64,000 nucleotides of DNA, taken from positions 744,001 to 808,000 of the forward strand of contig NZ_BAABWQ010000003.1 of NCBI RefSeq assembly GCF_040370365.1, written 5' to 3'. The translations under genes and the position numbers were made by a program. The notes beneath the pieces are model-generated. The model saw nothing but the letters and a program-made list of their open reading frames with translations, did no database searches and was not told where the DNA came from. Source of the DNA: Shimia sp040370365. Its GTDB lineage: Bacteria; Pseudomonadota; Alphaproteobacteria; Rhodobacterales; Rhodobacteraceae. Of this stretch, positions 41,611-50,653 are shown one piece after another; position 1 is the first letter of the stretch, and each line of letters starts with the position of its first letter.

Positions 41611-42531
41611 TCAGTTTCCCAGTTTGAGACGTGCAGCGCGCAGGGCCTTGCGAAAATTTGGCCCGCGCCGACGCGCCAGAACGGCTGAACAGTAGCTGGC
41701 AATCACCCAAGGACGCCCGTCTTCCAGCACAGTTTTGAGCATTTCTTTCTGGTAGCGTGTGACATCGCGGCGGCTGCGCATCATTGTATAGAACACGCTG
41801 GTGGTCATCTCACCCGCCACACATTTTTCCACAACCGGTTTTAGCTGCCCCATCAAAATCCAGAGAGACGCGATCCGGTGGCCCATATAACGACATCGGT
41901 ATTTGCGAATGTTGTCTCCGCGAAACAACGCCGCGTGCATGGCATCAATACCCATGCGTGGATCGTAAAAGATGCTGACCTCTTTGGCAGAGGCCAGCAG
42001 ATCAGGCGCGTATCCATATCGCCCATTGAAGTCCCGCCGCCATGCTTTGCGATAGCGGGTTTCCCAGCTGGCCACTTCACGATCCAACGTCGCTTGGGGT
42101 GAGATGCAGATTACGGTTGCGCCCGGCGAAGCAGACGAAAACACAGACGCAGCATAAGCGCCCATCGAGGCCCCATAGAACACCACATTGTCGAATTTCT
42201 CAAAGAAACCTTCGTCACGCAAACGGTCGAAGAAATCAAAGACAGCTTCGTCCCGATACCAAGTCCAGTCATGCGCCATCAGGCCCAGCATGGACCAGCC
42301 GCGCGAAGTTACAAATCCATGCCCCCAAGGCATCCGATCTGCGCCGCCCTCATAGACATGATCAAGATTCTCAAACGTCACAATCAGCGTGGAGCCTTGC
42401 TCGACGTAAAGCGCGGAGTGCTGTGTGCCGAGCTCCTCAAAGAAGCCCTGCTCCGCGCCGAGTTGCTTTAAATTGCTTTTCCAATCAGCTTGGCTGGGCG
42501 CGGGCTCAGTTGTGATGTCACCATCCGCCAC
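41611..42531 (-). CDS. Alpha/beta-hydrolase-like protein in the glycan cluster
   Basis: A 306-residue protein without a recognised name. A probable nucleophile elbow GASMGAY (G-x-S-x-G) sits in DNVVFYGASMGAYAASVFSSA, preceded by a beta strand, which fits an alpha/beta hydrolase. A short substrate-like segment (ALYVEQGSTLIVTFENLDHVYE) and aromatic-rich TSRGWSMLGLMAHDWTWYRDE precede it. Acid and histidine partners cannot be pinned down, so enzyme activity is uncertain. GTG 42531 lies two bases after the stop of the upstream glycosyltransferase gene, so it is the last gene of a four-gene minus-strand run. Confidence 0.65.
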   Translation of the reverse strand: MADGDITTEPAPSQADWKSNLKQLGAEQGFFEELGTQHSALYVEQGSTLIVTFENLDHVYEGGADRMPWGHGFVTSRGWSMLGLMAHDWTWYRDEAVFDFFDRLRDEGFFEKFDNVVFYGASMGAYAASVFSSASPGATVICISPQATLDREVASWETRYRKAWRRDFNGRYGYAPDLLASAKEVSIFYDPRMGIDAMHAALFRGDNIRKYRCRYMGHRIASLWILMGQLKPVVEKCVAGEMTTSVFYTMMRSRRDVTRYQKEMLKTVLEDGRPWVIASYCSAVLARRRGPNFRKALRAARLKLGN

Positions 42532-42533
42532 GC

Positions 42534-43541
42534 TCAGCCCTCCTGAAAAAGGCTCGGCGCGCCTTCAATCAGCTGCGTACGCCATTTTTTGATCAGGCCG
42601 GTTTCGACCAAATAATCGCGAGAGAGTTTCTCCACCGAGGCCTCTCCCTTCAAAGATTCTATCGCCACTTCCGCTTGGAAAGCCGGGTCAGAGACCTGCG
42701 CGATATGCGTGACCTTCTTGGCCGGGATCAAAGCAGCGTCTGGATCGATGTCATGCTTAACCATCACCTTATGCATAAATGAGCCCCGGCGCGGACGGTT
42801 GTCTTCTTTCTCTTGCAGTCGCGGCTTCATCCGGCGGGCCCAAAAATGTACGCCACGGGTGTCTTCAGTCAGCCAGTCATTTTCGATGTCAAATCGGCTC
42901 TGAAACATCTTGTTCCGGTCTTTAAACGACACTGGATAGAAAGCAGCTTGAGGCTCTGCATATTTGATCTCGCCGGACTCCTGCAAGAAATGGGTAACGG
43001 CTGCTGGCCCCGTGAACCCCCAATTTTGCGCCGTCATATGAACCGGGCGCCCTGCATCTCTTTCATCTTGCAACTCTTTCTGTTGCCAAGGTTTCAGCCA
43101 TGGACCAATGGCGTATTCATCCTCAAAAAATCTGAGCATCGCATTGAGTGCACGGGATGTCTTTGGCAGGCCCAAAACGGCGTTACAGACCAATCCTTCT
43201 TTCTCCCAACCAAACACCGACTTACGCGTGTAGTTGAAAGGGCGATAACAATAGACATCTGCATCCACCCAGATCTTGTCGGTCTTCTTCAACATGTTCA
43301 GCCGCCAAAGGTCGGCATGAATCGCCGGACTGCCCGTGCGCACGTGACGGTGCATGGGGTCTCCGGGGAAAATTTCAGCGGCGTCTGCACTGTGCACGCC
43401 CTCCGGGAGATTCTTTATCTCTTCGTAGCTGTACAACGTGGTGTGATGGCCCGCATCCGCGAAGGATTTCAGGCAGAGTTGCTCCAGCCACGACAACTGG
43501 CCGCCAATCCACAGCGATGCAATCTCGGGAAGCTTAACCAT
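42534..43541 (-). CDS. DXD-type glycosyltransferase (Gly_transf_sug-like)
   Basis: A 335-residue GT-A glycosyltransferase. The N-terminus IASLWIGGQLSWLEQLCLKSFADAGHHTTLYSYEE matches the subgroup that includes alpha-1,4-galactosyl- and mannosyl-like enzymes, and the metal-binding D-x-D is in DKIWVDADVYCYRP. The following SVFGWEKEGLVCNAVLGLPKTSRAL and the downstream ETHMTAQNWGFTGPAAVTHFL-like segment are typical. The C-terminal 100 residues (IPAKKVTHIAQVSDPAF...) seem to be an added domain. The acceptor is unknown. Part of the minus-strand cluster. Confidence 0.78.
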   Translation of the reverse strand: MVKLPEIASLWIGGQLSWLEQLCLKSFADAGHHTTLYSYEEIKNLPEGVHSADAAEIFPGDPMHRHVRTGSPAIHADLWRLNMLKKTDKIWVDADVYCYRPFNYTRKSVFGWEKEGLVCNAVLGLPKTSRALNAMLRFFEDEYAIGPWLKPWQQKELQDERDAGRPVHMTAQNWGFTGPAAVTHFLQESGEIKYAEPQAAFYPVSFKDRNKMFQSRFDIENDWLTEDTRGVHFWARRMKPRLQEKEDNRPRRGSFMHKVMVKHDIDPDAALIPAKKVTHIAQVSDPAFQAEVAIESLKGEASVEKLSRDYLVETGLIKKWRTQLIEGAPSLFQEG

Positions 43542-43625
43542 ATCACCTCAACCTTTGTTCTTGATTTGGAAACAGTTTACGCCGAAACCCTTGGCCTGTC
43601 TCCGGAAATTCAACGAAAATTCGCT

Positions 43626-45905
43626 CTAATGCGCTGTGTCTTGCTTGTCCACTGTGAAGAAAAAGTCTTCTGGCAAGTCACGCTCCACCACCCAATCGGG
43701 CACCACTTCGGGGCCAGCAAGGAAGACATTGGCGCCAAAATGCGGATGAAGTCGTGCCAATCGCTCCTGACGAGGCCCTGTGAGATCTTCATAGAACTTG
43801 GCATAGTTTGAGGTTTCTTTAAGCGCGTCAATTTTTGCCCGGTGACGATCCACGGAAAATGCATGTGCTTCTGCGATCTCCGGATCAGACATCAGCCGGT
43901 CCATCTCGTCTTGCATCGCGGGAATCATGCGCTGAATGGAGAGATCTTCTTCGGTGTTGTTGTTCATGCGGAACCAATAGGCCATGCCTTGGTCACGATC
44001 GACGTGGTTCACGCGGCCGCGATCGCGCTTCACCAAGAAGCTCTCAGCGGAGCGCACCGCATAGTGGTTAAGCTGCACCAGGTCGTACCCGATTGTGTCA
44101 GCCGTAGAGCGCCAGGCATTGCGATACATATCTTTGGGCAGCGGGCTGCCGGAGCCATTGACCCAATTGATGTGCGACCAAAGCTGCGGGTTCAGCCCTT
44201 TCGGACGGTGTACACCCAGCTTTTTGAACAACCCGATGTTGCGATACAATGTCTTAAACCCCCAAGCCTGATGCGGTTTGCGCGTCATTTCCCGCGCGCA
44301 GCGGGTGAACTGCGCCATTAGGGGTTTGTCGTGGTACTCATGCACATCTGAGTTGCCAAACAGCCGCCATGTGCAAGAAATCAGGTTGGCATCACCCACC
44401 GCTTCAAACAGCGCAGGCAGAGTGCCGTTGCCGGTTTTGACGTTGATAAATTCGTCAACATCCATCGAGATGACCCAATCAGCTTTCTGGATCACTGGCT
44501 CGTTTTCCCCCGCCTGAAGTGCGGCGTGTTGGGGTTTTAGGTTTGTGCCTTTGAAGGGGTTTTCGCGATGTTGAACGAAGCCCTTGCTTTGCAACAAATC
44601 CAAAAAAGTGTCGGTGCCGTCGTTGCAATCATTGGTGTAGACCAGCACGTCTTTGACACCGATGGCACGGTGGTAGGCCAGCCATTCCAAGATGAAGGGA
44701 CCTTCGTTCTTCATACAGGTGATGATGGCCACATCATTGTCGCTTGGATCAACTTTCGGCTCAGCGATTTCAGGCATGCGCAACGGTTTGTGATTGAACC
44801 GTCGCTTGGACATCTTCAGCAGCTCAGGCGCTTCGATGAGCGAGGTTTTGGGGACAATCGCCCATTCGTCTGAAATGTGGCGAAATCCCATACAGCGGTA
44901 GAATTTGAGCCACTCCCCTTCTTGTGGACGCGTTCCGACAATTCGAATGAGACGCCAAACCACATCTGGGTTCGTTTTGGCGGGGGCAACAACCCAACGA
45001 CGTCGCATTTTAGTGGCATCAAATTGCACACATATATGGTCGCCATGGCGCACCGGCTCGCCGTTTCTGACCCGCCAAGGATAGCTATGTTGCCCAACCA
45101 AAGTAACGACGCCTGCGGTGGATTTCACAGCCATATCAAAGAGGTTGGCCCCTTTGACGTCGCTGCCTTTGGTTTGGCTCACGACGTCAGACACATCAAG
45201 AAGCGCGACAGCCCGCGCTGTATTCAGCCACCGAAAACGGATCATCTCAATGATTTGCAACTCCGCCAATGGTGAGTCCCACGGGGAGGCCTCCGGGATG
45301 TCCATCCGATCTTTACCGGGGGCATCCGGCGCGTTGATCGGGTGCGACTCAGGGGGCTGATCATCGTGGCCAAGCGGCACATCAAAGCGCAATACGGTGA
45401 GTTGCTTCAGACCGCCAATATCAGACAGCCCTTTCTCAACATCCTGTATATAGGCTGTATCCTGCCCCGGCCTTGCCCGATCCACGATCACGGCTGCTTG
45501 CAGTTTGTGGTGTTTCGCGTGGAACTTCAGCCATGCCAAAGTTGCCTCCGCCGCTTCACCATTCCGCACGGCAAGCGCCACGTTTAGCCCTTCAAATCTC
45601 TCAAAATCAGGGGCTTGAGCCACGACATCAGAGACAATCCCACGAACGTTCAGCGTGGGATGTGTGCCGTCATACGCGACGCGTAGGATCAATCCGTTGC
45701 TGATGCTCTTGGACGCGATAATCTGCGTGTCGCCGGTTCCGGCCACATCGTCGGCCTCTGTTCCCGAACGAAAAAACATCTGCGCCTGAGGCGTTTGTGC
45801 CTCAGGATCCCGAACGCAGGACAATAACGTCGCACCAGACATGTCCACATGTCCAAGTTCGCACAGTTGAAACACCGCTTTGCCCATCCGCTGAAATCTG
45901 CCCAC
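43626..45905 (-). CDS. Two-part GT2-type glycosyltransferase
   Basis: A 759-residue protein. The C-terminal half (from about residue 395) is a GT2-like GT-A domain of the Glyco_tranf_2_4 type: VAIITCMKNEGPFILEWLAYHRAIGVKDVLVYTNDCNDGTD, then DWVISMDVDEFINV and LVQLNHYAVRSAESFLVKRDRG. The N-terminal half (residues 1-390) has no family I recognise; parts of it (EMIRFRWLNTARAVALLDVSDVV) loosely echo a GT-A core. The catalytic region is shared with the neighbouring gene at 45929. The start is not secure: ATG 45905 is given, but no good ribosome-binding site is seen. Confidence 0.75.
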   Translation of the reverse strand: MGRFQRMGKAVFQLCELGHVDMSGATLLSCVRDPEAQTPQAQMFFRSGTEADDVAGTGDTQIIASKSISNGLILRVAYDGTHPTLNVRGIVSDVVAQAPDFERFEGLNVALAVRNGEAAEATLAWLKFHAKHHKLQAAVIVDRARPGQDTAYIQDVEKGLSDIGGLKQLTVLRFDVPLGHDDQPPESHPINAPDAPGKDRMDIPEASPWDSPLAELQIIEMIRFRWLNTARAVALLDVSDVVSQTKGSDVKGANLFDMAVKSTAGVVTLVGQHSYPWRVRNGEPVRHGDHICVQFDATKMRRRWVVAPAKTNPDVVWRLIRIVGTRPQEGEWLKFYRCMGFRHISDEWAIVPKTSLIEAPELLKMSKRRFNHKPLRMPEIAEPKVDPSDNDVAIITCMKNEGPFILEWLAYHRAIGVKDVLVYTNDCNDGTDTFLDLLQSKGFVQHRENPFKGTNLKPQHAALQAGENEPVIQKADWVISMDVDEFINVKTGNGTLPALFEAVGDANLISCTWRLFGNSDVHEYHDKPLMAQFTRCAREMTRKPHQAWGFKTLYRNIGLFKKLGVHRPKGLNPQLWSHINWVNGSGSPLPKDMYRNAWRSTADTIGYDLVQLNHYAVRSAESFLVKRDRGRVNHVDRDQGMAYWFRMNNNTEEDLSIQRMIPAMQDEMDRLMSDPEIAEAHAFSVDRHRAKIDALKETSNYAKFYEDLTGPRQERLARLHPHFGANVFLAGPEVVPDWVVERDLPEDFFFTVDKQDTAH

Positions 45906-45928
45906 TGGTTAACCTGCGCCAAGCGGCA

Positions 45929-46981
45929 CTAGGCGTCATTTTTAATTGTGTTTTGATACCACTTTACCAATTGCATCTGCAAATGTCGTGGCGGGACTTG
46001 GCTGCTCCCTGCACAGAGAACCTGTGACATGAGCTCCTGAACATCCGCCTGAGTTATCAATATTTCAAAACGCTCTTGATGCCACGCGACACCTTCTTCA
46101 TGCAGTCTACGAACATCCTTAAGCTGAAGAATCTCATCCAACACGGCCTGTGTTGCAGGTGCCATGGCATCAATCGAGGTGTTGATCTCTGTGTTGAAGT
46201 TGCGCTCAACCCAATAAGACAAATCCACCGGTTTAGACACCCGATTGGGCAGACCTCGATCCCGCTTCACCGCAAAGGCAGCGGCGGTGCGCACGGCGTA
46301 GTGATTGAGTTCCACCAGATCGCGGGCCACACCCAACCCAAAAAGCGAAAGGCGGCTTGGCGTTTGCGCCAAGAAGGAATGCGTGGGGGCTCCAGAACCG
46401 TCCACAAAATTTGGAACACGGGATTTCTCCGGGTCCTTTTGTTTGGGGCGGTGCACGCCGAGCTGATTAAATGGACCTGATGCACGGAAAAGCGTCTTAA
46501 ACAGGCTGGCGGCCACCGGGTATTGGGCCTGTTCAGGAATGCATCGCGTGAACTGCTGCGTGACGGGAATGTCTTTGATCTGGACCCGATCATTGTTGCC
46601 ATAAAGGCGCCACGGCAAGACGATGGCGTCCGTGTCATTGGGCACTTTTGCCAAAAGGTCTGGTATGGTGTGTCCCGGTGCATGAATGTTCAAAAACTCA
46701 TCAACGTCAGAGACCAAAACCCAATTGGCCTGTTTGCGCAGCGGATGTTTCCACGCGTGACGCAAGGCCTGCCATTGGATGCTTTTGTTGGGCACTCCGA
46801 CTTGGGGCACATGGGTCACGATACCTGCCCGCATCAACGCATCCAGCAACACATCTGTACCGTCATCACAGTCATTTGAGTACACAAGAAAATCCGTCAC
46901 CCCCGCGGCACGATGGTGCGCGATCCACTCCAGCAGATAGGGCGCTTCGTTTCGCACCGATGTGACGCTGAGTATGCGCAA
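45929..46981 (-). CDS. GT2-type glycosyltransferase, paralogue of the preceding gene
   Basis: A 350-residue glycosyltransferase of the same type as the C-terminal half of its neighbour: RILSVTSVRNEAPYLLEWIAHHRAAGVTDFLVYSNDCDDGTD, NWVLVSDVDEFLNIHAPGHT (D-x-D) and DLVELNHYAVRTAAAFAVKRDRG. It lacks the long extra half. The two look like a tandem duplication followed by domain gain or loss. It is the first gene of the minus-strand cluster, so the promoter probably lies in the 217-base gap before the binding-protein gene. Confidence 0.82.
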   Translation of the reverse strand: MRILSVTSVRNEAPYLLEWIAHHRAAGVTDFLVYSNDCDDGTDVLLDALMRAGIVTHVPQVGVPNKSIQWQALRHAWKHPLRKQANWVLVSDVDEFLNIHAPGHTIPDLLAKVPNDTDAIVLPWRLYGNNDRVQIKDIPVTQQFTRCIPEQAQYPVAASLFKTLFRASGPFNQLGVHRPKQKDPEKSRVPNFVDGSGAPTHSFLAQTPSRLSLFGLGVARDLVELNHYAVRTAAAFAVKRDRGLPNRVSKPVDLSYWVERNFNTEINTSIDAMAPATQAVLDEILQLKDVRRLHEEGVAWHQERFEILITQADVQELMSQVLCAGSSQVPPRHLQMQLVKWYQNTIKNDA

Positions 46982-47130
46982 AGCTAAGCTCTCTTTGGAT
47001 CAGGATTTCTACTCAATATCACAGGCTTGTGTCAGACAAACCGGCCGCAAAGATTTCTTTTGCAAATGAGTCCTTGTGGAAACACCTTCTTTGTTGCTGG
47101 CTGTTGGTTGCAAAATTATCGGAAAGTGAT

Positions 47131-47158
47131 TTGCGGAGCATCGCAGAGGCCCTATGGT
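47131..47158 (+). promoter_or_regulatory. Possible sigma-70-like promoter before the SBP gene
   Basis: TTGCGG, 16 bases, then TATGGT, placed about 40 bases upstream of the ATG at 47199. Spacing is plausible but both boxes are imperfect. Confidence 0.35.
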
Positions 47159-47198
47159 CATAGTGTAAGGTGAAAACGCGCCTACTCGGAAGGGTTTG

Positions 47199-48935
47199 AT
47201 GTTTCTTTCATGCAAATCTGACAAAGCTGTTTTCACCGCCACTCAGACTGCCACATCAATGAGACAGCTTATGCCATTTTTGACCCGCACCGGTTCCGTT
47301 TTACCCAAGAGTTTGCAGCGCCAAGCACATAGTGCCGGTAAGGATACGGTCAGCCGGCGTGAATTTCTGGCATTGGCCAGCGCGTTTGGCGCAACTGGCT
47401 CGACGGCCTATGCCATGCTTGGGCTGACAGCCCCTGCGCAGGCATCACAAGGTGGTCAAACCGGCGGCACAATCCGTATCCAGCAAGAAGTTCGGGCACT
47501 GAAAGACCCCCGCCTGTTTGATTGGCCTCAGATTGCGAATTTCACCCGTGGCTGGCTTGAGAATTTGGTCACCTATGAAAACGATGGCACGTTTCGCCCT
47601 GCGCTGCTGGAAAGCTGGGAGATTTCAGAAGATGCAAAAACCTACACGCTGAATGTCCGCAAAGGCGTGCATTGGAACAATGGTGATGCGTTTACGGCCG
47701 CCGACGTAGCGCGCAACATTGTTGGATGGTGTGACCGAGATGTGAGTGGGAACTCGATGGCAGGACGATTTGCCACGCTGATTGACCCAGCAACCAATCA
47801 AGCGCGCCAAGGCGCAATCGAGGTGGTAGACGACCATACCGTGCGACTGCACCTTCCTAAGGCCGATGTGTCGTTGATTCCTGGAATGTCGGACTACCCG
47901 GCTGCCATTGTGCATGAGAGTTTTGACCCGAAAACCATGCTGGAGAATCCGATCGGAACCGGGCCATACCTTCCTGAAAGCCTAGAAGTTGGAACCCGTG
48001 GTGTGCTGATGAAAAACATCGCGCATGACTGGTGGAATGCGGGCAATGGAGCATGGATGGATCGTATCGAATTTATCGACTTCGGCACCGATGCCGCCGC
48101 ATGGGCCGTTGCCGCCAAGGCCGGTGACATCGACATGACTTACTCCGTCGATGGTGAATTTGCCGACCTGATTGGCAGCTTGGACGGATGGATCAAAAAC
48201 GAGGTGATATCGATGGCCACCGTGGTTGTGCGCCCCAACCAGTTGGCCAAGGTAGACGGAAAAACACCCTTCGCGGACCGGCGGGTCCGTCAGGCAATAT
48301 CGCTTGCAGTGGACAACGAAATTTTGCTCGAACTTGGCAACAATGGCAAAGGTCAGGTTGCCGAAAATCACCATATTGGCCCGGCACACCCCGAGTATAC
48401 CAACATTGGGCAACCCGAGTATGATCCCGTCGCCGCCCGCGCACTTCTGAAAGACGCTGAAATGGACACATTTGAAATGGTGATACATACCATCGATGAT
48501 GTGTGGCGGAAGAACACGACAGATGCCGTTGTGGCACAGCTGAGAGATGCGGGATTTCAGGCGAGAACAAGCGTGGTTCCCGGCAGTGAATATTGGGCGA
48601 ACTGGAACACCTATCCATTTAGCACAACCGATTGGAACCACCGCCCGCTGGGAGTGCAAATCTGGGCGCTTGCCTATCGCAGCGGCGAGGCATGGAACGA
48701 GTTCGGTTATGCGAATCCAGCATTTGATGTGCTGTTAGACGAGGCCCTTGGTACTTTGGACATCGCCAAACGCCGTGCGTTGGTGGCAAAGGGAGAGCGG
48801 ATTCTTCAGGAAGATGCAGTGACCATCCAACCGTATTGGCGGGCACTGGCCAATCACACGGTGGAAGGTCTTAGTGGCGGGGCGCATCACATTTCTTTCG
48901 AAATACGCCCCGCTGAATTGCGATGGTCCAACTGA
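47199..48935 (+). CDS. Tat-exported ABC substrate-binding protein (SBP family 5)
   Basis: A 578-residue periplasmic binding protein of the peptide/nickel type. A Tat signal is visible as SRREFLALASAFGATGSTAYA, preceded by a rather long n-region. The fold motifs are clear: LLESWEISEDAKTYTLNVRKGVHWNNGDAFTAADVARNI, NPIGTGPYLPESL and TPFADRRVRQAISLAVDNEILLELG. GGAAGGG lies five bases before ATG 47199; ATG 47272 is another candidate. No permease or ATPase gene for it is in the window, so its partner system must lie elsewhere or it works alone as a sensor; ligand unknown. Confidence 0.85.
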   Translation: MFLSCKSDKAVFTATQTATSMRQLMPFLTRTGSVLPKSLQRQAHSAGKDTVSRREFLALASAFGATGSTAYAMLGLTAPAQASQGGQTGGTIRIQQEVRALKDPRLFDWPQIANFTRGWLENLVTYENDGTFRPALLESWEISEDAKTYTLNVRKGVHWNNGDAFTAADVARNIVGWCDRDVSGNSMAGRFATLIDPATNQARQGAIEVVDDHTVRLHLPKADVSLIPGMSDYPAAIVHESFDPKTMLENPIGTGPYLPESLEVGTRGVLMKNIAHDWWNAGNGAWMDRIEFIDFGTDAAAWAVAAKAGDIDMTYSVDGEFADLIGSLDGWIKNEVISMATVVVRPNQLAKVDGKTPFADRRVRQAISLAVDNEILLELGNNGKGQVAENHHIGPAHPEYTNIGQPEYDPVAARALLKDAEMDTFEMVIHTIDDVWRKNTTDAVVAQLRDAGFQARTSVVPGSEYWANWNTYPFSTTDWNHRPLGVQIWALAYRSGEAWNEFGYANPAFDVLLDEALGTLDIAKRRALVAKGERILQEDAVTIQPYWRALANHTVEGLSGGAHHISFEIRPAELRWSN

Positions 48936-48941
48936 CAGCAA

Positions 48942-50069
48942 TTAGCTTGAGGACAGGCAGGCCTCAAATCGATCAGCCACGTTGCGGATCAATTGTGTGT
49001 AATCAGGTGACGTCAATGCCGCGCCCAAAGGATCGAGCTCTTCTGAATGAAGTGACAGACCGTCGCTGATCGCGCGCACCACTTTGTCGTTGTACTGCGG
49101 CTCGGTGAACACACAGCTGATATCATGCGCATGAAGCGTCTCGCGCACATTGCTCAGGCGTGCGGCGCTTGGTGCTTCAGCGTCACCTGCAAGAATGGCG
49201 CCGGAAGCAGTCAGCCCAAAGCGGGTTTCAAAATACTGATATGCGTCGTGAAAGACAACAAAACCGGTGGTTTCAAACGGGGCAAGTTGCGTGGTCACAT
49301 CGGCCATAAGTTGGTCAATATCCACTTGACCGGACTGTGCATTTGCACGGTAGGCAGCCGCGTTATCTGGGTCCACTGCCGCTAATCTGTCAGCGATTGC
49401 GGACAGCCAAAATTGCGCGTTCTTCGGGTCCAGCCACGCGTGTGGGTCTACGCCGTCGTGGTCATGATCATCATGTCCTTCATGCGCGTGATCATCATGA
49501 TTTTCTTCGCCGTGGCCGTCATGATCATCATGACCAATTTCTTCAGCATGTGTGTCATGCGCCTCGTGCTCGTCATGCGCCTCGTGCTCGTCATGCGCCT
49601 CGTGATCGTCGTGGCCGTGCTCGTCATGATTGCCATGCTCTTCATGACCCTCATGGTCCGCATGATCATCATGGTCATCATGCGCATCGCCGTTTTCAAC
49701 CAAAGCGAGCTTTAGGAAGGTCTCACTCTCACGGAATTCAAGCTCTCGGGTACCATTGAGGTGCAGCAAAGAAACCGTTTCGCCGTCAGACACCAGACTA
49801 TCGATGGCTTCGTCCATGGCCGGGGACAGCTCTTTGCCAATCCAAAAGACCACATCGGCATTTTGCAAAGCACGTGCCTCAGAGGGGCGCATCGCATAGG
49901 AATGCGGTGACTGAGTCGCCGGAAGCAATTGGATCGGTTCGCCCACGCCTTGCATGACTTGGCTCACAAGTGCTTGTACTGGGAGAATATCTGTTACAAC
50001 GTTGGGTACTTCAGCGCGGGCGGGCACAGCCAGCATCACAGCACCAACCGCCAATGGGGTAAATCGCAT
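48942..50069 (-). CDS. znuA: High-affinity zinc ABC transporter substrate-binding protein ZnuA
   Basis: A 375-residue zinc-binding protein with a signal peptide (PLAVGAVMLAVPARAE). Zinc-site residues lie in ATQSPHSYAMRPSEARALQ and in VDPHAWLDPKNAQFWLSAIA; VVFHDAYQYFETRFGL and the C-terminal CVFTEPQYNDKV segments are typical. Between the two lobes there is a very long histidine/aspartate/glutamate-rich loop of about 75 residues, coded partly by 18-base tandem repeats, probably a zinc buffer. It is divergent from zur-znuCB with a Zur box between them. Confidence 0.95.
   Translation of the reverse strand: MRFTPLAVGAVMLAVPARAEVPNVVTDILPVQALVSQVMQGVGEPIQLLPATQSPHSYAMRPSEARALQNADVVFWIGKELSPAMDEAIDSLVSDGETVSLLHLNGTRELEFRESETFLKLALVENGDAHDDHDDHADHEGHEEHGNHDEHGHDDHEAHDEHEAHDEHEAHDTHAEEIGHDDHDGHGEENHDDHAHEGHDDHDHDGVDPHAWLDPKNAQFWLSAIADRLAAVDPDNAAAYRANAQSGQVDIDQLMADVTTQLAPFETTGFVVFHDAYQYFETRFGLTASGAILAGDAEAPSAARLSNVRETLHAHDISCVFTEPQYNDKVVRAISDGLSLHSEELDPLGAALTSPDYTQLIRNVADRFEACLSSS
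49561..49614. repeat. 18-base tandem repeats in the znuA His-rich loop
   Basis: Three consecutive 18-base units (two identical, the third with three changes), coding for repeats of HDEHEA on the minus strand. Such repeats can change copy number by slippage. Confidence 0.8.
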
Positions 50070-50113
50070 GTGGTCGATCCTTTTACATCATCGGGGGTTG
50101 GCTCTAGTGTATA

Positions 50114-50128
50114 TGTTATACTATATCA
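50114..50128. promoter_or_regulatory. Zur box between znuA and zur
   Basis: TGTTATA-C-TATATCA matches the alphaproteobacterial Zur palindrome TGTTATA-N-TATAACA with a single mismatch. Lying in the 92-base divergent gap, it can repress znuA and the zur-znuCB operon when zinc is plentiful. Confidence 0.75.
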
Positions 50129-50161
50129 AGACACAAAATACCTAGTCCGTCGGGGGACATC

Positions 50162-50653
50162 ATGCACACAGTTGGATTTGGACAACACGACCACGCGGCC
50201 TGCGTCGGCAGCGGTTTGCGCGCGGCAGAAAGCACTTGTGCAGAACACGGGTTGCGCTTGACCAAAGGGCGGCGGCGGGTGTTGGAAATTCTGCTGCAAG
50301 AGCATCGCGCGATGGGTGCGTATGACATCCTCAGCATCCTGTCTGACGAAGGGTATGCTTCCCAGCCTCCTGTTGTTTATCGTGCACTGGATTTTTTGGT
50401 TGTAAACGGTTTTGTACATAAAATTCAGAAGCTTAATGCATATGTAGCGTGTTCTCACCCTGGCGATGAACACACCCCTGTGTTCCTGATCTGTCGCGCT
50501 TGCGAGACGGTGGCAGAAACCACCGCCTCCCTGAAGGCAACGCTTGGAAAAGCTGCAACGGAAATGGGGTTTGACATCGAGACCACTGTGGTGGAAGCGG
50601 AGGGACTGTGCCCCGATTGCAAAAAGTCGCGCGGATCTGGTGATACCGTATGA
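50162..50653 (+). CDS. zur: Zinc uptake regulator Zur (Fur family)
   Basis: A 163-residue Fur-family repressor. The winged-helix part has GLRLTKGRRRVLEILLQEHRAMGAYDILSIL and PPVVYRALDFLVVNGFVHKI. The structural zinc site is in HTPVFLICRACETVAE and the C-terminal GLCPDCKKS (two CxxC pairs), as in Zur rather than in Fur proteins of this group. Its place between znuA and znuC, opposite the Zur box, fits that name. Its stop overlaps the znuC start by four bases. Confidence 0.93.
   Translation: MHTVGFGQHDHAACVGSGLRAAESTCAEHGLRLTKGRRRVLEILLQEHRAMGAYDILSILSDEGYASQPPVVYRALDFLVVNGFVHKIQKLNAYVACSHPGDEHTPVFLICRACETVAETTASLKATLGKAATEMGFDIETTVVEAEGLCPDCKKSRGSGDTV

Noticed and set aside
42813..43811. A 332-residue plus-strand frame in the glycan cluster
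   Set aside because: Overlaps two recognised minus-strand glycosyltransferases; no motif.
49448..49715. Methionine- and isoleucine-rich frames, and a CRISPR-like pattern, in znuA
   Set aside because: They arise from the His-rich repeat in other frames. The repeats are directly consecutive with no spacers, so not a CRISPR array.
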